From Dokdonia pacifica (GTDB lineage: Bacteria; Bacteroidota; Bacteroidia; Flavobacteriales; Flavobacteriaceae): 64,000 bases of DNA. The position numbers and the translations under genes are program-made. Shown in pieces: positions 56,001 to 60,628 of this stretch (position 1 is its first letter; the number at the start of each line of letters is the position of its first letter). The stretch lies in NCBI RefSeq assembly GCF_900188275.1, contig NZ_FZNY01000013.1, positions 58,873-122,872 of the forward strand. The letters are read 5' to 3'. The notes under the pieces are model-generated. The model did not search any database, was not told the origin of the DNA, and saw only the letters and a list, made by a program, of their open reading frames with translations.

Positions 56001-56339
56001 ATGATCATTATCAAAATCAAAAGGAATACTACGCAATACTTCTAAAGCTTCATTAAGTCCATTTTGATGAACGAACATTTCGTCAATTTTCATTTCATCT
56101 ATTGACGAAACACATTGAAAAATTCCTTCATCTTCTTTATGAAGACGTGTTCTAAGAATGTCATTGTTTTTCAATAACATTATAAAAGCATCTTTTAAAA
56201 GAGAGCTATCAACATCCTTGTCAATATTTACAATAATTGGAATATTATGATAAATAGGGCCTCCTTCATATAGATCATCTTTTTCAAAATGATCAATAAA
56301 CCATAAACGCTGTTGGTGATATGAACTAAGTATTTTCAT
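41097..56339 (-). CDS. NRPS3: C*-A-T / C-A-T-E / C-A-T-E / C-A-T (four modules)
   Basis: 5080 aa, the largest gene here. It opens directly with a C-like domain (1-430) whose motif is His-His-Ala-Leu-Ile-Asp-Arg, Arg replacing the usual Gly. Module 1: A 445-950, T about 962, pocket DFWSVGMVHK (Thr). Module 2: C 1017-1440, A 1470-1965, T about 2002, E 2050-2480, pocket DLTKIGEVGK (Asn). Module 3: D-accepting C 2515-2960, A 2970-3470, T about 3508, E 3556-3986, pocket about DGFFLGVTFK (Ile/Val). Module 4: D-accepting C 4021-4466, A 4476-4975, T about 5010 (Leu-Gly-Ile-Asn-Ser), pocket about DASTVAAICK (Phe/Tyr). A very acidic tail ends the protein and may dock to the PKS. A 4.08-kb near-identical tandem repeat covers most of modules 2-4. 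Pocket codes are read by eye. Confidence 0.95.
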   Translation of the reverse strand: MKILSSYHQQRLWFIDHFEKDDLYEGGPIYHNIPIIVNIDKDVDSSLLKDAFIMLLKNNDILRTRLHKEDEGIFQCVSSIDEMKIDEMFVHQNGLNEALEVLRSIPFDFDNDHLVKCYYEHRENQTVVYFVIHHALIDRRSIKLIQEQYLSLLTNENSLSDTNIQYSNFSNWQNGLTEEDYESLLFHWKSKLKDVQVLYFSTDREREQVHIYKANHTSLSIDRNKIASFCEAKGISSRNLFLSAYKMALSRLTGLSDIVIGTLMDLRNEQINTLIGPIENLVVLRSFIDSNKSLFDLNKTVENEWNEAECFKTMPFDKLVLEINPKKDMSRTALFDVLFMYENNDGAQVDITTNQGWGKYDFNLLVSENENKFELNLVYNDLYFNKNTVVSLLDLVQRIIITTIENENTLLKDISLVSEEEYNKLTSTTNESIQLGETSIVQRFLDQVKVHPDNIGISWSSGEMTYEELDKKSTQLANFLINTNAIGLEDKVAVVLPKTENLIITILAVLKTGAAYVPIDPSYPEDRKTFIIEDASCKVLIDESFINDSLDLILNESTTLPKVAIKNDNLAYIIYTSGTTGRPKGVMIEHGNVLSLLDSCFVEFEVSEKDVWTLFHSYCFDFSVWELFGGLLTGANVLIISNEEARNQEVFTQLMREYEVTVFSQTPSAFYNFIALESQIPTLRYVVFGGEALNPFKIKDWSDANPQVKLINMYGITETTVHVTYKELTREELSSSLSNIGKPLLFANCYVLDQEQSLLPYGRSGELYISGEGVARGYLNRPDVQEDKFVLCPFDDNEKMYRTGDLVRFMPSGELEYLGRIDDQVKVRGYRIELDEIKKQIDTYSGVQQSAVSLIEMPDGDKSIAAYITLTNQHSISDLKLHLSTKIPEYMIPSFFVKMDEIPINSNGKVDKTKLPSPLDSQSNETQEIIPPSTDLEIKLHEIWSSLLNTERFGLKHNFFELGGHSLKATRLIAAIHKAFEVRLELKQIFANPTLEDQANLISLSTVVDYEKIEKVADQEYYPVSDAQKRLWLLSQLEESSIAYNIPDYKTLHGEYDIESFDKAINATIERHEILRTIFKADENGNVYQYVLPTNTLDFKITYLDYSKNDHKEEDVKKYITNDSSQAFDLENGPLLRATLIMLAQDHYVFYYNLHHIISDGWSKDVLIKDTLAFYEAYKENAKVNLPELNIQYKDYAAWQLAQLETASSKEARQYWTENLSGELPLLDLPTKKIRPKVRNYNGERLITYISSEDTNRLKLFTQNNGGSLFMGLLSVWNVLFYKYTSLKDVIVGTPIAGRDHIDLENQIGFYINTLALRNNVNPEETFKDFFTKVKESTLAAYKHQSYPFDRLVNDLELRRDTSRNAVFDVMMTLQNANDIVGEIELSENDIQDIVVSPCKAKFDVDIKFKEIGECLYLDVSYNKDVYDQYIIEGLIKHYKQLLQVLMIQSEDAIAQINYLSEDEQEMLLVSFNDTEASYPKDKTLVDLFAVQVEQNADEVAVIFEETELTYRELDELSDDLANYLLSNYAIASDDLIGIKLDRSEWMIIAILAVLKTGGAYVPIDPSYPEDRIAYIESDSNCKVSIDAAFIETFRVSETKINTNHNVEITPANLAYVIYTSGSTGQPKGVMIEQASLINYLTQASSQYLSTEISNFDFGLFTSLSFDLTVTSIFLPLINGGTLKVYQSEIETSVILKEYIENQISCIKLTPSHISLLANMNIEQCGVEVVIVGGEELQKTHVKALKEINPSIKIFNEYGPTESTVGCIVHEVISLDDAIIIGYPINNTTAYILSDTNSLQPVGVIGELCLGGDGLARGYLNRPELTSEKFVENRFRESGLLYKTGDLARWLPDGSIDFLGRKDDQVKIRGHRIELGEIEQHLGSKPGISEVCVLARVSDMGTKELIAYLVSEVEEDVSGLRSYLSDILPDYMLPSYYVQVGAMPLTSNGKIDKRSLPSPLSVGMSSGITYVAPVTKEQQVLVSVLETVLKRPSIGLQDNFYNLGGDSIKSIQVVSRLKQEGYSLKVSQLLHTPVVEELAVFLSENTHVIDQSMVSGAVSLTPIQAHFFTDSHIENRSHFNQSVLLQSTIGLDTAVIDRCISELVSHHDALRMTYREVDGKWQQHNELFSENSYEVLFYDLTSEAEEQAKMGEIGSMLQSSFDLSEGPLVKVGHFRLSDGDRLALIIHHLVVDGVSWRILLEDLATLYSGYSSDGTLVKLPLKTDSFQRWSSMQLAYASSDALLSERPYWETVIADLPASLPRDIVTEEVCNIDTSLSFTLDEMTTDLLQTQVHTVYNTEINDILLTGLGLALEEVFGVGKSTLKMEGHGREEIIDGVDISRTLGWFTSMYPFVLDVSGSNDSDSVLVSVKESLRSIPNKGVGYGILHHLGDGFAASPEYSIVFNYLGDFGSKAGSSESVFDYSNEYIGSEMAKENGSDVDLSISGMLVSGALRISIKYSSGCYRKETIARLLNSYEHHLGDLILRLSQIKDSYVTPSDVTFKGLSPSEFEQLSSSVALEDVYRLSPLQEGMYYHWLADSSSSLYFEQLSYRLQGEGLRTDLIKQAYDTLIARYAVLRTSFTNDYAGLPLQVVQKSVTSGFSIDHPNTSLSAEAIDAYVSEVKIVDRSLGFNLEQGSQMRLKVLDLGGDAYEFIWSFHHILMDGWCISVLINDFYQILNGLHKEETVVLPTPVKYSNYIEWLSKLDKEDSVSYWRDYLSSYTEKSSVPFKLQDAATTEVDLTRETLKISDRLFTQVTSLCNRVGVTQNIFIQAVWGYLLSRYNNTNDVVFGTVVSGRPGDLHGVEGMVGLFINTIPVRVAYDGKESLEDLLLRLQSLSISGSSHHYLNLSEVQSQSDLGMDLMDHIMVFENYPVQDLIKEEVESKKEEEEGLSLAIASSESYEQTNYDFGVVVNPTSDSLVVKFEYNASCYDTSLMKGMAAHFEYIVQQFIEDSTAAMDTFDCVSSEEAQEVVTSFNDTEVAYPEDKTLVDLFAVQVEQSADEVAVVFEETELTYRELDTLSNELANYILLNYTIASDDLIGIKLDRSEWMIVAILAVLKTGGAYVPIDPSYPEDRIAYIESDSKCKVSIDAAFIEAFMASEKKITMRPLVEIASTDLAYVIYTSGSTGQPKGVMIEHRSVVRLVKNTNYIAIEKQDKILGLSNFSFDGSTFDIFMPLLNGAALVISSKDIFLDLDKFDSLLETQEISSFFITTALFNTLVESQLKHISNLKYILFGGEQVSVNHVKQFKQQYPEVSLHHVYGPTENTTFSTYYTIENVQEDAYSVPIGYPINNTTAYILSDTNSLQPVGVIGELCLGGDGLARGYLNRPELTSEKFVENRFRESGLLYKTGDLARWLPDGSIDFLGRKDDQVKIRGHRIELGEIEQHLGSKPGISEVCVLARVSDMGTKELIAYLVSDTEEDVSGLRSYLSDILPDYMLPSYYVQVGAMPLTSNGKIDKRSLPSPLSVGMSSGITYVAPVTKEQQVLVSVLETVLKRPSIGLQDNFYNLGGDSIKSIQVVSRLKQEGYSLKVSQLLHTPVVEELAVFLSENTHVIDQSMVSGAVSLTPIQAHFFTDSHIENRSHFNQSVLLQSTIGLDTAVIDRCISELVSHHDALRMTYREVDGKWQQHNELFSENSYEVLFYDLTSEAEEQAKMGEIGSMLQSSFDLSEGPLVKVGHFRLSDGDRLALIIHHLVVDGVSWRILLEDLATLYSGYSSDGTLVKLPLKTDSFQRWSSMQLAYASSDALLSERPYWETVIADLPASLPRDIVTEEVCNIDTSLSFTLDEMTTDLLQTQVHTVYNTEINDILLTGLGLALEEVFGVGKSTLKMEGHGREEIIDGVDISRTLGWFTSMYPFVLDVSGSNDSDSVLVSVKESLRSIPNKGVGYGILHHLGDGFAASPEYSIVFNYLGDFGSKAGSSESVFDYSNEYIGSEMAKENGSDVDLSISGMLVSGALRISIKYSSGCYRKETIARLLNSYEHHLGDLILRLSQIKDSYVTPSDVTFKGLSPSEFEQLSSSVALEDVYRLSPLQEGMYYHWLADSSSSLYFEQLSYRLQGEGLRTDLIKQAYDTLIARYAVLRTSFTNDYAGLPLQVVQKSVTSGFSIDHPNTSLSAEAIDAYVSEVKIVDRSLGFNLEQGSQMRLKVLDLGGDAYEFIWSFHHILMDGWCISVLINDFYQILNGLHKEETVVLPTPVKYSNYIEWLSKLDKEDSVSYWRDYLSSYTEKSSVPFKLQDAATTEVDLTRETLKISDRLFTQVTSLCNRVGVTQNIFIQAVWGYLLSRYNNTNDVVFGTVVSGRPGDLHGVEGMVGLFINTIPVRVAYDGKESLEDLLLRLQSLSISGSSHHYLNLSEVQSQSDLGMDLMDHIMVFENYPVQDLIKEEVESKKEEEEGLSLAIASSESYEQTNYDFGVVVNPTSDSLVVKFEYNASCYDTSLMKGMAAHFEYIVQQFIEDSTAAMDTFDCVSTEEAQEVVTSFNDTEAAYPEDKTLVDLFAVQVEQSADEVAVVFEETELTYRELDTLSNELANYILLNYTIASDDLIGIKLDRSEWMIVAILAVLKTGGAYVPIDPSYPEDRIAYIESDSKCKVSIDAAFIEAFMASEKKITMRPLVEIAASDLAYVIYTSGSTGQPKGVMIEHKGIVNTMLSQIDIFNLKDCKRSLQFASFSFDASVSEIFITLLSGASLYVIDTKHRNDPKLLETYITKNKIDIATIPPSYIRSMEMENIKTLKHLVTAGEAAVYEKVVEYVAYGDFYNAYGPTEVSICGSVLRIPKGSTITSRNIPIGYPIANAQIYILDEHHRILPKGILGEICIGGNGLSRGYLNKPALTAEKFVENRFRESELLYKTGDLGRWLPDGTIEFVGRADDQVKIRGYRVELEEIEYQLKLKEDIDEAIVLARTNELGDKELVAYLVSDASQNTSDVRKFLSQNLASYMLPSFYVQIKELPLTVNGKIDKKRLPEIEGEVLSSGVAYVAPKNEIEEQLVTILASELGLEKEVVGMDDNFFDLGINSIKLVKLLSRINKEFQTDIRVVSIFEYPNLNELLENLFYETQEEEEEDIDFSQEMEDIMDLMEE
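41801..41816. repeat. Palindrome CGCTTTCGCGAAAGCG inside NRPS3, A domain of module 4
   Basis: 16-bp perfect palindrome coding Arg-Phe-Arg-Glu-Ser before Leu-Leu-Tyr-Lys-Thr-Gly-Asp (about residue 4842). Confidence 0.9.
42411..46485 (-). repeat. 4.08-kb tandem repeat in NRPS3, copy 1
   Basis: Aligns with 46929-51003 at a constant offset of 4518 bp. It runs from the C-terminal half of A3 through T3, E2 and C3 into the N-terminal half of A4. Substitutions are sparse; for example an 83-codon stretch read on the opposite strand is identical in both copies (44686-44937, 49204-49455). Similarity stops sharply at both ends. Confidence 0.9.
46309..46320. repeat. Palindrome CTTTCGCGAAAG inside NRPS3, A domain of module 3
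   Basis: 12-bp core copy coding Phe-Arg-Glu-Ser before Leu-Leu-Tyr-Lys-Thr-Gly-Asp; part of the 4.08-kb repeat. Confidence 0.85.
46929..51003 (-). repeat. 4.08-kb tandem repeat in NRPS3, copy 2
   Basis: Covers the C-terminal half of A2, T2, E1, C2 and the N-terminal half of A3. The 443 bp between the copies (46486-46928) is unrelated in detail to the matching parts of A2 and A4 and encodes the substrate-binding core of A3. Confidence 0.9.
50827..50838. repeat. Palindrome CTTTCGCGAAAG inside NRPS3, A domain of module 2
   Basis: Exactly 4518 bp from the copy at 46309, with the same codons. Confidence 0.85.
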
Positions 56340-56468
56340 CTTTTATAATATTTGAAGTAAAGTATATCGTAAGTAATTCTTTATCCATTTTCCTGAAAAG
56401 GAAATAGAATATTTGTAATTAGAGATCTAATTATAATTTGCTAAATAAATGGGTAAAACAGTATTGAA

Positions 56469-59400
56469 TTACCCTAGGCTAAACACTGGAATTGAAGTTT
56501 TTTCTACCAGGTTAACACTCTGTACAGGAGTATTTGAAGTTTTGATTATTTTTTCAAGACATAACATAAAACGCTCTCCAATTTTTGAAATTTCTTTTTG
56601 ATTGAATTGGCTTGTTTGGTATTCAATTCTTATGGAGAGTTCTGTATCACTATTATTTATATAAAAACATATTGGGAATTTACTCATTCTCGCTTCCCTT
56701 TTTCTTGGAGTAATTGTTACGTCCTCTAACGTATTACCAGAAGTATCTAGATGATTGATAAAATTCATATATACATCTATTCTATCTAAAAGGTTTAGAC
56801 CGTTCAATTGTTCAAAGTCTTCAACAATGTTATCAAATGGATAGAATGAGTGATCCATCATTTTAACTTGATCTCTTGATGTTGCATCTAAAATATGCTG
56901 TACATTATTATGTGTATTTATTGTTATTTTAAGTGGTAGTACATTTAAATACAATCCCACTTGATTCATAAGGTCTGGGTGATTTCTCAAATTTATTGGC
57001 AATCCAATAACAACGTCTTGTTGGTTATTAATTTTATGTATCAAAATACCTAAAGCCGTTGCAAAAACTCCCATAAGGTTTTGATTAGTTTCTGTACAAT
57101 AGTCTTTGATTTCCTTTGTTAATGTTTGCGGTACTTTTTTTACAAAGTACTCCCCTTCATAATTTGTTGTAGGAATAGGTATATACCATTTTTCTTGTTT
57201 AGATATACCTTCTAAGTGAGTTGTCCAGAATTTCTTCTCAGCAATGAACTCATTATTTTCTAATCGATTTACCATCCAAGCGGCATAATCTTTATATTGA
57301 ATTTCTAATGGATTTAGCGTTACAGTTTCATTAGCTTTATAACCATTATATAATTTTAAAATTTCGCTTATTATAATCTTATCTGAAGTGTAATCACCTA
57401 TAATATGATGCATTACGGTAGAAAGCGTAAATTTTTGATTTCCTGTCTGCAATAATTGTAATCTAAACAGAGGAGCTTCCTCTAAATCAAAGGCATAATT
57501 GCTAAACGATTTAATATATTCTTTAATCTCATCTTCATTCTTATTTTCTTCTATTATATGATGAGAAAGCATATTATCAACATCAATATTATCCAGTACT
57601 TTCTGCACTACTTCTCCTTGATCATTAATTAAAAAACTTGTTCTTAATATCTCATACTTCTCTATAACTGCTTTAATTGCATTTACAAATAATGACAGCT
57701 CAAAATTACCTTCTATATCATATGTATAATACATATTATGAGCAATAGACTCTTCATTAGATTGGGAGGTTATCCATATTCTTAATTGTTCATTAGATAC
57801 CACATATCCATCTGGATTCTTTGCAATCGGTTTGATTGTGTTATATGTGTTTGCAGATTGAGATACCAATAATGACGATATCAAAGAAGCTTGTTTACTA
57901 ATGGTAGCATGTGTGAATAAATTTTCAATAGTAACCTGTACACCAAATTCCTTATAAATCTTAGATCTCAGTAAGACTTGCTTTATACTATTACCTCCTA
58001 AAGAAAGAAAGCTATTTTCAGTACCCATTTGCTCTTTGCTTAATACTTCTTTCCATATTCTTAGTACATTCTCCTCAATATCATTTATAGGTTGTGTATT
58101 ATCTTGGGTAAGATCCGTTACTTCTTTTAATTTATTATTCAAATATGCAGTATCTACCTTTCCATTTGCATTGGTTGGAAATGAAGCCACATGTATCATT
58201 AAAGATGGTATCTCGTAATGTGGCAAATATTTGAAGCAATGATTCCTAATTGTTTCTTCTAAGGGTTCTTTAGAAGAATAAAAACAAATAATAGATGTAT
58301 TATCATCCTCACTCTCTTTCACTAGGCATTTAACCATAGCTACTTTTTCAAGTTCAAGAATAGTACTTTCTATACTGTTAATATCACATCTAATTCCATT
58401 GATTTTAAGCACTCCATCTTCTCTTCCTAAAACAGTAATATTACGTGATGCGTCATACGTACCATAATCCCCCGTTTTATATATAATATCCTTTTCTGAA
58501 CTTAAAGGGTTTTGTATAAACTTTTCCTTTGTTAGTTCTTGAGCTTTATAATATCCACTTGACAAAAAAGGTGTTTTAATATAAATACTCCCTTTTTCGT
58601 GGATCGCACATAATTTATTTTCTGAATTTAAAATAATTAAGGCTGTGTTTGAAATAGGTTTTCCAACACTAATACCATCTGAGGGTTTCCCTACAAGAGG
58701 ATTCTCTACTCTATGAAAAGATTTAACTAAAGTAGATTCAGTAGCTCCATAAAGATTAACAATACAGGTATGATCCCCATTCTTTTCTCTCCAAGAGGTA
58801 ATATCTCTATTGTAGAGTTTTTCTCCTGCTAGTAACAAATATCTTAGTGAAGAAAAGTTAGTTTTATTATCAAGAAGATCATCATCTGCATTCAACAGCA
58901 ATCTTAACATGGTAGGAACCGTATGCACTATAGTGATTTCTTCCTTTTGTAACCATTCATTTAATTGATTAACATCTTCTTTAATTTTTGATGCAGGAAT
59001 GCATATGGTAGCTCCATTTATTAATGGTAAAAAGATGTCTCGCAATGAAGCATCAAAAGACAGTGATGTTAATTGTCCAATTCTATCATTCTCGGCAAGT
59101 TGCAATTCTTTTGTTTCCCAATGAATAAAATGACTTAAACTTTTATGATTTCCAAGTACAGCTTTTGGTTTTCCTGTAGATCCAGAAGTAAAAAAGATAT
59201 GATTAGCATCCTCTCCATCTATATCCAATTTTAAGTTACCATCTTCTTTTACATTCTCAGATTCCATTTTAATATAAGTACTATTAGTATAAACATATAC
59301 ATCATATTGTAATTCCATTTCTGGACTTATATCAACTATAATTACTTTTGGTATTGAAAACTCATATTCCGCATTATATTTTTTTACGATGTCAAAGTAC

Positions 59401-59732
59401 TCCTGAGAAATCAATAAAGCGTTAGGTTGAATCTTTGTAAATAGTTCTCCCCAATGATTTTGTTTATACTTCTTATCTAAAGGTAAATAAACACCTCCTT
59501 TTTTGAATATTCCAATAAGAGATAGGATTTGTACTAAAACTTGATTAAAGAAAACAGCAACAACATCTCCTTTTTCAATATCTAAACTTTTAAGAATATG
59601 TGCTATTTGATTAGCATAGCTATTTAATTGGGAATATGATATTTTAAAACCTTCCGTTTCAATAGCAATGTTAGTAGGCTTTTGAGCTACTATATTTTCA
59701 AATACAGTATGTATTACTTTTTTATTGACCAT
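56469..59732 (-). CDS. NRPS2: A-T-C with an atypical adenylation domain
   Basis: 1087 aa. It starts directly with an adenylation domain (1-510; Phe-Phe-Thr-Ser-Gly-Ser-Thr-Gly about 181, Tyr-Lys-Thr-Gly-Asp about 421), then T (Leu-Gly-Gly-Asn-Ser about 581) and a C domain (640-1087). The A domain departs from its neighbours: Phe-Asp-Ala-Ser-Leu-Arg-Asp-Ile-Phe in A4, and Val-Leu-Lys-Ile-Asn-Gly-Ile-Arg-Cys-Asp in place of the usual Gln-Val-Lys-Ile-Arg-Gly-Tyr-Arg-Ile-Glu in A8. Its pocket reads about DARHLALLVK, with Arg and His unlike the other modules; the substrate is unassigned. The C motif is His-His-Ile-Ile-Gly-Asp-Tyr, Tyr for Gly. Because NRPS1 ends in a C domain, NRPS1 and NRPS2 form a module split between proteins. 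The gene starts 6 bp after the racemase stop. Confidence 0.92.
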   Translation of the reverse strand: MVNKKVIHTVFENIVAQKPTNIAIETEGFKISYSQLNSYANQIAHILKSLDIEKGDVVAVFFNQVLVQILSLIGIFKKGGVYLPLDKKYKQNHWGELFTKIQPNALLISQEYFDIVKKYNAEYEFSIPKVIIVDISPEMELQYDVYVYTNSTYIKMESENVKEDGNLKLDIDGEDANHIFFTSGSTGKPKAVLGNHKSLSHFIHWETKELQLAENDRIGQLTSLSFDASLRDIFLPLINGATICIPASKIKEDVNQLNEWLQKEEITIVHTVPTMLRLLLNADDDLLDNKTNFSSLRYLLLAGEKLYNRDITSWREKNGDHTCIVNLYGATESTLVKSFHRVENPLVGKPSDGISVGKPISNTALIILNSENKLCAIHEKGSIYIKTPFLSSGYYKAQELTKEKFIQNPLSSEKDIIYKTGDYGTYDASRNITVLGREDGVLKINGIRCDINSIESTILELEKVAMVKCLVKESEDDNTSIICFYSSKEPLEETIRNHCFKYLPHYEIPSLMIHVASFPTNANGKVDTAYLNNKLKEVTDLTQDNTQPINDIEENVLRIWKEVLSKEQMGTENSFLSLGGNSIKQVLLRSKIYKEFGVQVTIENLFTHATISKQASLISSLLVSQSANTYNTIKPIAKNPDGYVVSNEQLRIWITSQSNEESIAHNMYYTYDIEGNFELSLFVNAIKAVIEKYEILRTSFLINDQGEVVQKVLDNIDVDNMLSHHIIEENKNEDEIKEYIKSFSNYAFDLEEAPLFRLQLLQTGNQKFTLSTVMHHIIGDYTSDKIIISEILKLYNGYKANETVTLNPLEIQYKDYAAWMVNRLENNEFIAEKKFWTTHLEGISKQEKWYIPIPTTNYEGEYFVKKVPQTLTKEIKDYCTETNQNLMGVFATALGILIHKINNQQDVVIGLPINLRNHPDLMNQVGLYLNVLPLKITINTHNNVQHILDATSRDQVKMMDHSFYPFDNIVEDFEQLNGLNLLDRIDVYMNFINHLDTSGNTLEDVTITPRKREARMSKFPICFYINNSDTELSIRIEYQTSQFNQKEISKIGERFMLCLEKIIKTSNTPVQSVNLVEKTSIPVFSLG

Positions 59733-59738
59733 CGTATT

Positions 59739-60485
59739 CTATATTAAACAGGTTAATTTCTCTTTAACTTTAAGATTCATTTTTTCGATTATTTCTTGAA
59801 CCAAAACATCTATTACATCTATATAATGAAAATCTATATCCAAGTTTTGTAATCCAATTTGAACTTCGGTACAACCTCCTATAATTACATCAGGTTGTTG
59901 CATTTTCAAACGATCTACTGCTTCTTCAAAAAGGCTATAGGCATCTGGTGTGATTTGTGACGATTTAAGTCCTCCTTTCATATACACAGACTTCATAAAT
60001 TTTGATTCCTGATCTTCTGAATTAAGTGTTACTAATTCAATATTTGTATTCTCAAATTTTCTATGGAATAATCCAGATGTAATAGTTCCTGTAGTTGCTA
60101 AAAGTCCCACTTTATTAATGTAGTATGGATGCTCTACTAGCTCTCTAACTACTAAATCAATAGGGTTTATAAAATTCTTAGTAATTCTTGAACTTAACTG
60201 ACCTAAAAAATGATGTGATGTAATACAGGTTGATACCATAAAATCAACATCACAAGCATTCATCAATTCTATTGATCTGAGTAATTCATTTTCTGGAGAT
60301 TCTTGACCATATATAATAGATAACGTTCTATCTGGAATTTGGCTATTATTATGTAATATAAATTCAGGAAAATCTTGATCGGTTGGAGCTTCAATACTAT
60401 TTATAAGTTTATCTATAAATAATAAACCCGCTCTAGTACCCATCCCAGATATTACACCTAATTTTTTACGATTACTATTTTTCAT
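59739..60485 (-). CDS. Aspartate/glutamate racemase family protein
   Basis: 248 aa, the usual size. Both catalytic Cys motifs are visible: Ser-Thr-Cys-Ile-Thr-Ser-His (about residue 82) and Gly-Gly-Cys-Thr-Glu (about residue 204), with an N-terminal Ile-Ser-Gly-Met-Gly-Thr motif. Members interconvert L- and D-Asp or Glu without a cofactor by a two-base Cys mechanism in the cytosol; some relatives act on other acids. It sits between NRPS1 and NRPS2, 6 bp ahead of NRPS2, which strongly suggests it supplies a D-amino acid to the line, most simply to the adjacent NRPS2 A domain. NRPS2 itself has no epimerisation domain. Substrate choice between Asp and Glu cannot be made by eye. Confidence 0.88.
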   Translation of the reverse strand: MKNSNRKKLGVISGMGTRAGLLFIDKLINSIEAPTDQDFPEFILHNNSQIPDRTLSIIYGQESPENELLRSIELMNACDVDFMVSTCITSHHFLGQLSSRITKNFINPIDLVVRELVEHPYYINKVGLLATTGTITSGLFHRKFENTNIELVTLNSEDQESKFMKSVYMKGGLKSSQITPDAYSLFEEAVDRLKMQQPDVIIGGCTEVQIGLQNLDIDFHYIDVIDVLVQEIIEKMNLKVKEKLTCLI

Positions 60486-60628
60486 ATTTTGTAAATACTC
60501 TATTCAATTTTTTGACTCCAATAGGAGCTAGTCTCTTTTTAGTACAAAAGAGGTTGTGGTGTAAATTGTCACACTACACATCAAAAAATTATTTTTTAAT
60601 CTTGGGAATACGTAGGAAGAATTTCTTT

